Below, piece by piece: positions 12,334 through 21,125 of a stretch of DNA of 64,000 nt. The DNA is from Symbiodinium natans. Lineage: Eukaryota > Sar > Dinophyceae > Suessiales > Symbiodiniaceae. A program made the position numbers and the translations under genes. Below the pieces are notes generated by a model that searched no databases, was not told where the DNA came from, and saw only the letters and a list, made by a program, of their open reading frames with translations. The DNA lies in contig CAJNDS010002422.1 in assembly GCA_905221605.1 (NCBI GenBank), positions 353,876 to 417,875 on the forward strand, in the 5' to 3' direction. Positions within the stretch are counted from its first letter, which is position 1; every line of letters begins with the position of its first letter.

Positions 12334-13254
12334 GTACGTTAAGTTTCGATAGCCGGGGCCCCTTCATCCTGCCCAGCGAGCCGCCGGAGTGGCAGCAAAA
12401 CGTGTGGGGACTCCGGGGTTCGGCGTTTAGGGTTTAGGGTTTAGGGTTCAGGGTTTAGGGTTTAGGGTTTAGGGTGTAGGGTGTAGGGTTTAGGGTTTAA
12501 AGTGTGGGCCCTTCTCTGGCCTTATACCTTGGGATGTTCCCCCTTTTCCTACCAGTCCTTAAGAGGGATGATCATAGGGGCTGGTTTTGGATGTGGTCTT
12601 TCTTTGGACCCCCAAACCCTAAAACCCCAGACTCCACAGTTCGGTGCTGCCTCCTGACCCCAGCCCAAGCCCTGGTCGCAGCAGCTTCTCATACTGGCTC
12701 ACGAATATGACTCAGCACTCTTTTGGGGCGTAAACCCTAAACCCTAAATCCTAAACTCTGAACGCTAAACCCTGGACCTTCAAACCTTGCCGTGTCGGGG
12801 GGTTTTCGGGTTCAGGCGTTGACCGTTGGTTTGGCGCTGGTTGACAGCTCCGCGGGCCCAGGCTTTGGGGTAGGGTTTGGGGTTTAGGGTTTAGGGTTTA
12901 GGGTTTGGGGTTTGGGGTTTAGGGTTTAGGGTTTAGGCTTTAGGGTTTAGGGTTTGGGGTTTAGGGTTTAGGGTTTGGGGTTCAGGGCTCAGGGTTCAGT
13001 GTTTAGGGCTTTGGGCTTAGGGGCTCGGGGATGCTTGATTCGTGCCGCCGCTGCTAAGGTTGCAGTCGGACAATGGGCTGCAGACATATGGCAGAGGGCT
13101 GTTTGGGCCCTTGAGGGCAGCTCAGTTATTGTAGCTCGCACACGGTTTTCACAGCTTTGGTTCCTGAATCCAGCCTGCACCTTCCTGCTCAAACATTGAA
13201 GTTCGCCCTCGAACCAATGAATCCACTGGGCAAGAACGAGTGCTTACCACAGCA

Positions 13255-13350
13255 ATGGTCGCTATGAAGCCTACCATCGCGCTTTTGCTCTGTGCCTCGT
13301 CATCTGCGGGCGCGGCGCAGAGGGTTACACCGGCCCCTTGGCATGTGAGG
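13255..13350 (+). CDS. Signal-peptide exon of an unidentified secreted protein
   Basis: The ATG at 13255 opens MVAMKPTIALLLCASSSAGA then AQRVTPAPWHVRD and a stop. A basic start, a Leu-rich core and an Ala-X-Ala end make a convincing signal peptide. No downstream exon could be joined with certainty; GC or GT donors before the stop are available. It may be the first exon of a gene running into the 14-16 kb islands. Confidence 0.35.
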
Positions 13351-14030
13351 GATTGAGGAGTAGTCACCTCAGCTTCCTTGCTATTCGAAGATCCGCAAAG
13401 TGCACTCATCCGTACACCAAATTCCCTGAATAAGTGCTAGGGCCATGGTCTTCAGCTCCTTCAGGCACTTCGGGCCCCGATGTGTTTCTGGTTTTTCTTT
13501 TCCGCGCCACTGGCCACCACCGGGTTCCGTGACACGGGCGTGTGCCCTGTCATCATTCTCGGCCACACTTTGTTACTTGCCCTGAAATAGAGGCTCCGAC
13601 CCGGAAAGTGAAGTCAACGTTGAGAAGGCCTGCAGCACGCTCCCTTCAACATGGCTTGTAGCACATGCTGGAAAAAGTCCAAGGCCCCCTGTCCAGCTTG
13701 GAGTAACGAATCAGAGAAGCTGAACAAGGTTCTCTCACAAGTGAATGCAAAACATGCTAGTTAGGTGTCTGGAAGGTGCGGGAGGGGGGGGGGGCACGGA
13801 ACAACAGACACCTGCAGAAGCAGTTCCAGTTTGGGAACTATTGCCTGCACAGAGTGGAGCCCCTAAAATCACGAATCGTTTGCGAACCCTCGCCGGGTTC
13901 CGTGGCATTCCAGGCATCGATTTGCTAGGCCCAAGTTGCCTGGCGCCCCCTCGCTCCCTAACCCTAGACCCTAAACCCTGGTGAAACTAAAACCCTAAAC
14001 CCTAAACCCTAAACCCCAGTCTCTCTCCAG

Positions 14031-14105
14031 GCGGAGCAGACGCCGCAGCAGCAGGCCATCTTCGCGAAGCATCTTGCTCGAGCCCGAACTGAGAGCGCCC
14101 CGGTG
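14031..14105 (+). CDS. Exon-like island between telomere-like arrays
   Basis: Open, GC-rich segment after an AG|G acceptor, reading AEQTPQQQAIFAKHLARART, and ending at GAG|GATTTAGGG, a possible GA donor running straight into TTTAGGG repeats. Protein not recognised. Confidence 0.35.
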
Positions 14106-14152
14106 GAGGATTTAGGGTTTAGGGTTTAGGGTTTAGGGTTTAGGGTTTAGAG

Positions 14153-14905
14153 TTTAGGGGTCGGAAGAACAGTATTTCTTGTGGTCCCTTTATAAATAGA
14201 CTCCAAAACCTTATTCTAATTCTGAAAGACCTTATACCTGGTCAATATAATGTGCCCACCCCTTGCCCGCCCCAACACTCACAAGTAGAGTGTGCGGTGG
14301 GGTAAGGACGCACGCCGGCAAGGCGCCTTAAGGGCTGCAGCTCACTACGCACCCCCCCACTCCAACACGCAGGGATGGAGTGCTTCCCCGCTGCGGCTTC
14401 CCCCAACCTGTCGACTAGGCCGTCGGGCTTGAGCCACCGCACCGACTTTTAGGCGCCCAGCCATCCCTGTTAATAGCACGCTGCTGTAGCTGCCACGCCT
14501 CTTGCGCCGCCCACACCCCGTGCCGCCCAAGACCAGCAACCACCAAGCAACCTAAGTGACACCACCCATGGCCAAGCCGCCCCAGTCCAGACCACCCCCA
14601 CAGCATCTCCACAGCATCTCGTGCCTTTGGTCCAGGCAGCCCCCCAGTTCCCGGCAACCCCCAAGAATGCTCCATCACCAGGCCCTGCAGCTGCAAGCTT
14701 CTTGAGTCCCGGCCACCTTCCACGAAGTCACGCAGCAAGCGTGAGTTTGGGCGTCATAACCTCTGAAAGACCTTATACCTGGATGTGCCCACCCCTTGCC
14801 CGCCCCAACACTCACAAGTAGAGTGTGCGGTGGGGTAAGGACGCACGCCGGCAAGGCGCCTTAAGGGCTGCAGCTCACTACGCACTAATTATTGAGGCTC
14901 CTATA
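14153..14905. mobile_element. Family H element interrupted by a 663-bp insertion
   Basis: Reverse-orientation family H copy: TAGGGGTCGG at the left, CCAAAACCTTATTCTAATT up to 14221, resuming at 14891 with ATTGAGGCTCCTATA. Removal of 14222-14890 restores the family consensus, which dates the insertion as later than the H copy. Confidence 0.7.
14222..14884. mobile_element. Small element with direct terminal repeats (TRIM-like), flanked by 6-bp target duplication
   Basis: Near-identical direct repeats at 14222-14351 (130 bp) and 14763-14884 (122 bp; it lacks an 8-nt stretch) both begin CTGAAAGACCTTATACCTGG and end CAGCTCACTACGCA. They enclose 411 bp. The target CTAATT is present at 14216-14221 and again at 14885-14890. 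This is the layout of a terminal-repeat retrotransposon in miniature. No reverse transcriptase or clear primer-binding or polypurine site is visible. The interior has a Pro/Ala-rich open frame on + ending at a good GTGAGT site near 14742, possibly captured host sequence. Confidence 0.75.
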
Positions 14906-15188
14906 TGAGGGAATAATTACTAATAATGGTATTCCCTTGTGGTCCCTTTGTCTACATATATACACCATAAGAACCTCCAAAACCCTATTCTGGTTGCTTA
15001 ACGGTTGCTGTTGAGCTGTTCAGGGTTTAGGGATTAGGGTTTAGGGTTTAGGGTTTCGGTAGAATCGACGTTGGGGTTCGGAGGTTGGGTGCTCCGCAGC
15101 ACTTCCTTGGGTAGCGGCTAGCGGGCGAGCGGTTGTCCACACCACCGAAAGCTTCCGAAAGTTAGCACTTCTGAATCTTGTGGTGGTT

Positions 15189-15283
15189 TACGAAAACAAG
15201 GTACCCCTAATATAGTCCACCAAATAGTAGGATTCCTGAAAAGAAGGACCCTAATAAGATACCCCCCATTTTCGGAAACCAGC
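15189..15283. mobile_element. Family G MITE, complete copy
   Basis: Ends GGTTTACGAAAAC and TTTTCGGAAACC are inverted. The core reads TAATATAGTCCACCAAATAGTAGGATTCC. Related copies are at 15317-15527, 21368-21458, 22993-23140, 29146-29243 and 63150-63222. Confidence 0.75.
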
Positions 15284-15316
15284 CCTGTGTTGCTGCCGCT
15301 TCAACTCCGCTTCCGA

Positions 15317-15527
15317 GGCGAGCCCAAATAAAACGAGCCCCAAATAGAGGATTTCCTTATCCTCAGGACCCAATAAAGTACCCCCCCCTAAACCCTAAAC
15401 CCTAAACCCTAAACCCTAAACCCTAAACCCTAAACCCTAAACCCTAAACCCTAAACCCTAAACCCTAAACCCTAAGCCCTAAACCCTAAACCCTAAACCC
15501 TAAACCCTAAACCCTATTTTCGGAAAC
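15317..15527. mobile_element. Family G MITE split by a telomere-like array
   Basis: The left part (CCCCAAATAGAGGATTTCC...AATAAAGTACCCCCCC) and the end ATTTTCGGAAACC are separated by about 130 bp of CCCTAAA units (15388-15517). Intact copies have ACCCCTAATTT or CCCCCATTTTCGG at this point, so the array lies at an internal CCC(TAA) seed. Confidence 0.75.
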
Positions 15528-15705
15528 CTCCACTTAGAGAACGACTCCCATGTGACTCAGGTGCACTAGCCACTCCCAAGGTGCTTGAGTTCCTGGCCAC
15601 CCGGTTCCCAGAGGGTTTAGGGTTTAGGGTTTAGGGTTTAGGAGTGTAGGGTTTAGGGCTTAGGGTTAGGAGGGTCTCTGAAATTTGGGGTCGCTTTACT
15701 TGCTT

Positions 15706-15829
15706 GGGGGCCTGGTGGTGCCCTGTTGCCCCTTTTTGTTGGTAGTTCAAGGTTCCCTTATACGGCAGCCAGCCACAAAAAGGGGACCCGGGGTACCCTT
15801 AGTATATTATGATTACTGGGCCACCAAGA
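15706..15829. mobile_element. Family A introner, degenerate copy
   Basis: GGGGGCCTGGTGGTGCC...TTTTTGTTGGTAGTTCAAGG TTCCCTTATA... and ATTACTGGGCCACCAAGAGG match the ends and core of the family A introners in the EFL and ankyrin genes. No clear target duplication remains. Confidence 0.6.
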
Positions 15830-15911
15830 GGCTGAAGGGAGTGAATCTGGGTCCAAGTATAGGGGAAATGTGTGGGATCTTTCGGAGATGATTGTTGGGA
15901 GGAGTTCCTCA

Positions 15912-16236
15912 ACGCTAAACCCTAAACCCTAGACCCTAAACCCCAAACCCTAAACCTTAAAGCCTTCAGCCTAAAGCCTAAAGCCTGAAGCCTAAAGCCT
16001 AAAGCCTAAAGCCTAAAGCCAAACCCTGAACCCTAAACCTAAAGCCTAGACCCTAAACCCTAGACCATAAACCCTAAACCCTAAACCCTAAACCCCAAGG
16101 ATCGTCAATATCTTGAGCCTGAGAGCAAGTGCCTGCAATACATGGAAGGCAAGGGTTGCCCCTAAGCCCCAAACCCTAAAACCCTAAACCCCAAACCCTA
16201 AACCCCAAACCCCAAACCCCTGAACCCTAAACCCTC
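15912..16236 (+). repeat. CCCTAAA arrays with an AAGCCTA variant block
   Basis: CCCTAAA units give way to about nine AAGCCTA units (15961-16020), then CCCTAAA and CCCCAAA. A short exon-like island (16099-16162; DRQYLEPESKCLQYMEGKGC then CP and stop) interrupts it. Confidence 0.8.
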
Positions 16237-16261
16237 CACCGTTTAGGGATCCGAGCCCGCC

Positions 16262-16345
16262 TCAGGAGTCGCCACTGGTGCGCGAGACACTTCGGAGCTG
16301 CTGCAAGGATCGCGTGTCCCAGAAGAAGCAAAGCCAGCAGCCCAT
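16262..16345 (+). CDS. Exon-like island, unidentified
   Basis: After CTCAG, the frame ESPLVRETLRSCCKDRVSQK is open and continues to a family F fragment (TTACTTGCTGTTGGCG...). Coding character is judged only from open frame and composition. Confidence 0.35.
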
Positions 16346-16475
16346 TACTTGCTGTTGGCGAGAACCCTACATAATCCCTGAAAGGGTATATATATATATA
16401 TGGTTCAGCGTCGAGCGTCCTGGGCCCCCCCCCCCCCCATGGTATCCCCCCCCCCCCAAGCCTACTCTACGGTCC

Positions 16476-16854
16476 CTAAAACCCTAAACCCTAAACCCTA
16501 AACCCTAAACCCTAAACCCTAACCCTAAACTAAACCCCCTAAAACCTAAACCCTAACCCTAAACCCTAAACCTTAAGTCTTAAACCTTAAACCCTAAACC
16601 CTAAAACCCTGAACCCTAAACCCTAACCCTAAAACCAACCCCCAACCACACCACAGGGGGGGGGGGGGATCATCTTAGTACCCCATCCGCGGGGAAAACC
16701 CTAAACCCTAAACCCTAAACCCCTAAACCCTAAACCCTAAACCCTAAAACCCTAAAACCCTAAAACCCTAAAACCCTAAAACCCTAAACCCTAAACCCTA
16801 AACCCTAAAACCCTAAAACCAACCCCCAACCACACCACAGGGGGGGGGGGGGGT

Positions 16855-16889
<35 letters not shown>

Positions 16890-17085
16890 AGGGGGGGGGG
16901 GCCCGCCGGGGCTGAATCATATATATATAGGGGATATAGGGTACCCTATATAATCCCTTAAAGGGTATATATATATATATAGATAGATAGATATATATAG
17001 AGAGAGGGATATAGGTTACCCTATATCATCCTTTGAAGGGTATATATAGGGGGATGTAGGGTACCTCATTCCCTCATTCCCTACT
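16476..17085. repeat. Telomere-like arrays, G tracts and a duplicated family F MITE
   Basis: Two CCCTAAA/CCCTAAAA arrays (16476-16625, 16694-16822) are each followed by the same motif ACCAACCCCCAACCACACCACAG plus a G run, a local duplication of about 190 bp. Then comes a long interrupted G tract (16841-16902) and a family F MITE whose TATATA core is partly duplicated (16915-17085). Confidence 0.75.
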
Positions 17086-17090
17086 AAAAG

Positions 17091-17216
17091 TTAGTGATGG
17101 TAATGCTCGCACAAAGAGTAGTATTGAAACCTCTTCATCACATAAGAAAACGAACAATGCCAGCAACACTCAGAAACGGGATGCCCGATTGCCACTGGGA
17201 GTACGAACTGTACTCA
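17091..17216 (+). CDS. Ser/Thr/Lys-rich exon-like island
   Basis: Open from the right end of a family F element, reading SDGNARTKSSIETSSSHKK and NNASNTQKRDARLPLGVRTV, then running into CCCTAAA repeats. It may belong with the next island (17336-17431), which is also Ser/Arg-rich. Not identified. Confidence 0.35.
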
Positions 17217-17335
17217 ACCCTAAACCCTAAACCCTAAGCCCTAAACCCTAAACCCTAAACCCTAAACCCTAAACCCTAAACCCTACACCCTACACTCTAA
17301 ACCCTAAACCCGAAACCCTAAACCCTAAACCCTAA

Positions 17336-17431
17336 AATAACCCTACTCGTGCGAATTTTACGAGTCGTAGCCGAAGTTCCCGACCCAGGAGGGCGGAGTC
17401 CAACGAAAGTGGCAGCTCCCACGCACTCTGA
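17336..17431 (+). CDS. Ser/Arg-rich C-terminal exon-like island
   Basis: Open after a telomere-like array and ending in a stop at 17429-17431; reads RANFTSRSRSSRPRRAESNE. The RS dipeptides recall RNA-binding splicing proteins, but the segment is too short for a call. Confidence 0.3.
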   Translation, partial: NNPTRANFTSRSRSSRPRRAESNESGSSHAL

Positions 17432-17661
17432 TCCTGAAGGGCTTAGATTTTTTGAGGTTTGCAAGCATTGCCACCGACCCGAAACCCTAAACCCGAAACC
17501 CTAAACCCGAAACCCTAAACCCTAAACCCTAAAAGTCTAAACCCTAAAACCCTAAACCCGAAATCCTGAATCCTCAGCCCGAAGCCCTGAACCCTAAGCC
17601 CCAAACCCTAAACCCCCAAACCCTAAACCCTAAACCCTAAATCCGAAACCCTACATCCCCC

Positions 17662-17745
17662 TTCCGGGGAGGACTTGGCCGATGAACCTGCAGAGAGCCT
17701 CCTGAAGCGCTTCCGTGCAGAGGCGGCGAAGCCTTCAGAGTTTAG
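17662..17745 (+). CDS. Exon-like island, unidentified
   Basis: Open frame SGEDLADEPAESLLKRFRAE then AAKPSEF, bounded on both sides by telomere-like repeats (17480-17655 and 17756-17781). Confidence 0.35.
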
Positions 17746-18297
17746 GAATCCCTAGGGTTTAGGGTTTAGGGTTTAGGGTTTTGGGAGATTGGGGAGCTTG
17801 GGGTAAGGGTTCTGGTTCCAGGTTCACATCGGACCTTTCCAGGCTCTGGACTTATGTTGGTCTGCGAGATTTAAAAAACTTCAGGCTGCTGTTGCAGGTT
17901 TTGTAGGGCTTGGTGGGTGACTTGGAGCCCGCAATTGTTGAGTCCAACCCAGAGACTGGGTTCAGTGTTTAGGTGTTTAGGTTTTCGAGCGTAGGGTTTA
18001 TGGGTCTAGGGCGGTTTAGGGCCTTAGGGTTTGGGATTTAGGGTGTGTGGTTTGGGGTAATTTGGGTAACTAGTACTAGAATGTATATACGGTGATATTG
18101 GTGAGTGTATCTGTTGGGTGACTTGTTGGGGATATGTGGTAGATAGTTCATGACATGAGTGCTGCGTAACTTTAGGGGGTTTAGGTCAAACGCCACGTCG
18201 CTTTTGCAAGTAACCCTGTGATATAACAGTGCTCTCAAACCTAAACTCTGATCCCTGAACCTCAAACCCTGAACCTCAAACCCTGAGCCCCAAACCC

Positions 18298-18383
18298 TGA
18301 ATCCTAAACCCTAAACCCTAAACCCTAAACCCTAAACCCTAAACCCTAAACCCTAAACCCTAAACCCTAAACCCTAAACCCTA
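18298..18383 (+). repeat. CCCTAAA array
   Basis: Twelve near-perfect units directly before the exon pair beginning at 18391. Confidence 0.95.
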
Positions 18384-18390
18384 CGTGGAG

Positions 18391-18747
18391 GCAAAGGTGG
18401 CAGAGTTGGCTCACGCGTTCCCGGCGACTAGCGATGGCGGCTTCTGGCCGGATGCCATGCGCTCAGACCCCTCGGTAGGCCCTCGGGGTATTATATATTT
18501 TCCCTTGAGCTTAAGGGGATCATGTTATAGTATATATTATCCCTTGAGTTTTAAGAGGATCATGTTACATTATATATTTTCCCTTGAGTTTTAAGAGGAT
18601 CATGTTTAGGAACGTTGTTCAGGGCCATCCGGGGGGGCGAGGGGAGGGGTGGAGGTTTTCTCAGTTTGTTACAAGATCCGGGTGAAATCTGGCTCACGAC
18701 GGGACTTTTCCAAGTTCCATCAATCCATGTCGAACCAACGAAGAAGG
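18391..18747 (+). CDS. Two exons split by a family M introner, unidentified protein
   Basis: Exon 18391-18474 (AKVAELAHAFPATSDGGFWP, DAMRSDPS) joins in phase to 18610-18747 (ERCSGPSGGARGGVEVFSVC, then YKIRVKSGSRRDFSKFHQSM). The intron 18475-18609 is GT-AG and begins GTAGGCCCTCGGGG, the same start as an element at 21976. The second exon has a faint resemblance to PX-type phosphoinositide-binding modules (YKIRVKSG, RRDFSKFHQSM), which I would not press. The frame then meets TTTAGGG repeats. Confidence 0.4.
18475..18609 (+). mobile_element. Family M introner with internal triplication
   Basis: Starts GTAGGCCCTCGGGGTATTAT and ends GTTTAG. The core TATATTTTCCCTTGAGTTTT AAGAGGATCATGTTA is repeated three times (about 47-bp period). 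A single-unit relative lies at 21976-22028 (GTAGGCCCTGGGATATTACT ... GTATTCAG). Confidence 0.6.
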
Positions 18748-18927
18748 GTTTAGGGTTTAGGGTTCAGGGTTCAGGGTGCGTGGAACTTTTCCAGGAAGGT
18801 CGTGCTTCCTAAGTCGGGTTGACCTTACTTCCAGCAAGCTTTCCGCCCTGTGTGGGAGAAACGCCGCTTTTTCGGTGAGGGGGCCTGGTGTTTTTTTTGT
18901 TTTGCTGTGTCGCACTTTGAACCCGCT

Positions 18928-19026
18928 TAGGGTTTAGGGTTTAGGGTTTAGGGTTTAGGGTTTAGGGTTTAGGGTTTAGGGTTTAGGGTTTAGGGTTTAG
19001 GGCTTAGGGTTTAGGGTTTAGGGTTT
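18928..19026 (+). repeat. TTTAGGG array
   Basis: Fourteen units, one with a T-to-C change. Confidence 0.95.
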
Positions 19027-19480
19027 TAGACAAACCACGTCCAAAGAAAGACTCAGCCTTTATGGCTTTGTTGGTTGATCAGCGTCGGTCAACTTTGTCG
19101 AATCAAGCGTCGACCTCTCTGCACCTCCACTTCTGAGGCCTCTGCTGTTGTGGTGCTGTTGCTGCTCATGTAAGATCGCAAGACAAGCTGAAACCCTAAA
19201 CCCAAAACCCTAAACCCTAAATGTCAGGTCACCCTTGATGAGCTTCACAGCGAACCTTGGTTCTTCAACGAGTGGCAGGCTCCGGTGGCACAGTGTTTGA
19301 TTTGAGTCGGTAGTCGCCTGGGCTATGTGCGGACTGCAAAGGTATGCAGAAATTCACCCCCTCTGTGTGTGTGTGTGTGCTCGCACGTGTTTGCTGCCTT
19401 TTTCCAGGCTGGTTTGGCTCAGCATGTCAACTACACCGGCGGGCCAAAGGCCGGCTGACAGAGTAATCTGACTCCTACGG
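19027..19480 (+). other. Low-information interval with one exon-like island
   Basis: Includes a short CCCTAAA run (19190-19220), an open island 19228-19304 (VTLDELHSEPWFFNEWQAPV, AQCLI, stop) after an AG|G site, and a GT microsatellite at 19362-19378. No family recognised. Confidence 0.35.
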
Positions 19481-19719
19481 ATGTGTGTGCAGGATAGTTC
19501 CGCTGGACGGATATCGCCAATTTGGACGTGTTGCGGAGGTTTTGTCAGGGTCCTCTTGGTTTAGGGAGACGGTAGTCGAGGGCTCATGTGTCGTGGGTTC
19601 GGAGTCCTGTTGTCGGGTCCTGTTCGGGCGGGTCGGATTTCTGAAGGGTCCGCGGGGGTTGTGGAAGAGCGGATTGAGGGGTTGGGGATGGAGTCTTACC
19701 GTTTGGGCTTCCAAGTTCA

Positions 19720-19962
19720 GGGAGCCCAGCTGCAATTTGTTGGCGCCGCCCTTGGCATCCTTGCCTGCGCGTTCATCTTGCGCCGAGGGGTGTTCAGGGT
19801 TTTTGGGCTTCTTGGTAGCCCAGTGGTACCACTTAGCCCATTTTTTTTGGTTATGGGTTCCCTTATAAAATGGCCAACCCCAAAGAAAGGGTGCCCTTGT
19901 CATCATAAATATGGTTACTGGGCTACCAAGGCTTAGGGATTGGGATGCTTTTGTCCTCACCA
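19720..19962 (+). CDS. Exon pair with a hydrophobic segment, split by a family A introner
   Basis: The frame reads LQFVGAALGILACAFILRRG then VFRVFG and, after removal of 19807-19930, continues LRDWDAFVLTT into a family D element. The Ala/Leu-rich run is a plausible membrane helix followed by basic residues. Protein unidentified, boundaries approximate. Confidence 0.4.
19807..19930 (+). mobile_element. Family A introner, target duplication GCTT
   Basis: CTTGGTAGCCCAGTGGTACC at the left and TGGTTACTGGGCTACCAAG at the right are inverted ends. GCTT flanks both sides (19807-19810 and 19931-19934), giving a GC...AG intron. The core TTTTTTTTGGTTATGGGTTC is shared with the copy in the EFL gene. Confidence 0.85.
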
Positions 19963-20205
19963 CTTGGAGGTTCATGGTACTTATTAACCAATTAAAAACT
20001 GCACTTCTAACCCACTTAGAAGCCCCTTAAGTGCCCCCAATATGGTTATAAGTACAGTTGCAACAAGATCAGTGTTAGGGATCCTTTTTGCTTTTTGGGT
20101 TATGGGCTTTCTTATATATTCGCAAAAAGGATCCTTTTTTCTTCCTAGGGGAACAGGGATTAAGGTAAGTACAGTTCTCATTGGTTAGTGCCATGAACCT
20201 CCAAG
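19963..20205. mobile_element. Family D MITE with a nested family E element
   Basis: Ends CTTGGAGGTTCATGGTACTT and CATGAACCTCCAAG are inverted. A foreign block near 20076-20165 (GGATCCTTTTTGCTTTTTGG GTTATGGGC ... GGGGAACAGGGATTAAG) recurs alone at 49186-49262, so family E inserted into family D. Other D copies: 26101-26203, 40578-40693, 60641-60791. Confidence 0.75.
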
Positions 20206-20296
20206 CAGCAACAGGTTGTGAATGACTTGACGCAGCAGCAGATCTACGGCTGCAAACCTTTTGCCGGGACGTGGCCTACTTGGACGCTCTGTCGGA

Positions 20297-20393
20297 GAAG
20301 GGTTTAGGGTTTAGGGTTTAGGGTTTAGGGTTTAGGGTTTAGGGTTTAGGGTTTAGGGTTTAGGGTTTAGGGTTTAGGGTTTAGGGTTTAGGG
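20297..20393 (+). repeat. TTTAGGG array
   Basis: Nearly 14 perfect units following the open segment DLRLQTFCRDVAYLDALSEK at about 20235-20297. Confidence 0.95.
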
Positions 20394-20807
20394 GATAAGC
20401 CGTGATTTTTCCCAGATCGGACTCTTCGGTGTACTGCACAACGCCAAGTTTTCTGCTGATTTCGCTTGGATTCAGGTTTCTTTGTGCCTTCACTTGCACA
20501 AAGGGATTTCTGCTCGTGCAGGGGCGTGGCCCTGCAGGTATCTTGCATGGTGTTAGCGTTGATGTTTGCAGGCGCTTCAACATGGGTCGGAATAATTTCT
20601 AGTGGTATTCCCTTAGGGTCCCTATATAATTGTGCCATGATGCGAAGCAGCTTCTGACCAGTCGAGACTTTGCAAACTAGGGTTTAGGGCTTAGGGTCCT
20701 GCTCCTAATATGGACTTCTGGTGCTGCGAGGGCAAGCCCTAATGACTTGGCACCCTGTTGCTCATTAGATCACGAAGCAGCCCTCTGACCAGAAAGGGTG
20801 CGAGAAC

Positions 20808-20965
20808 CCTAACCTTGAACCCTAAACCCTAAACCCTAAACCCTAAACCCTAAACCCTAAACCCTAAACCCTAAACCCTAAACCCTAAACCCTAAACCCT
20901 AAACCCTAAACCCTAAACCCTAAACCCTAAACCCTAACCCCTAAACCCTAAACCCTGAACCCCAA
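20808..20965 (+). repeat. CCCTAAA array
   Basis: More than 20 units with a few variants at the right end. Confidence 0.95.
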
Positions 20966-21125
20966 GCCCTAAACCCCAAACGCCCCACACTTCCAGGACA
21001 GAAGCGGCAGAGCGCCTGTGCCCAAGATGCAAATCGGCCAGTTCTCTGCATCTCGGGTATGTTCTTGGGTTTAGGGTTTAGGACCCGAAACCCGAAGCCC
21101 GAAACCCTAAACCCTAAACCCTAAA

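Larger units (their letters stand above)
11061..13230. other. Telomere-like and MITE-rich interval
   Basis: Contains family H copies (11107-11190, 12192-12333), CCCTAAA arrays at 11395-11465, TTTAGGG at 12424-12500 and 12868-12985, and a tract of TTTATAGGG/TTCATAGGG variants (11570-11850) that gives artefactual Gly-Phe-Ile ORFs. Exon-like islands that I cannot assign lie near 11473-11535, 12360-12420 (open frame PSEPPEWQQNVWG) and 12812-12860. Confidence 0.6.

Noticed and set aside
14415-14738. Minus-strand Gly/Trp-rich ORF in the TRIM-like element
   Set aside because: Lies opposite a Pro/Ala-rich plus frame in GC-rich sequence; composition explains it.
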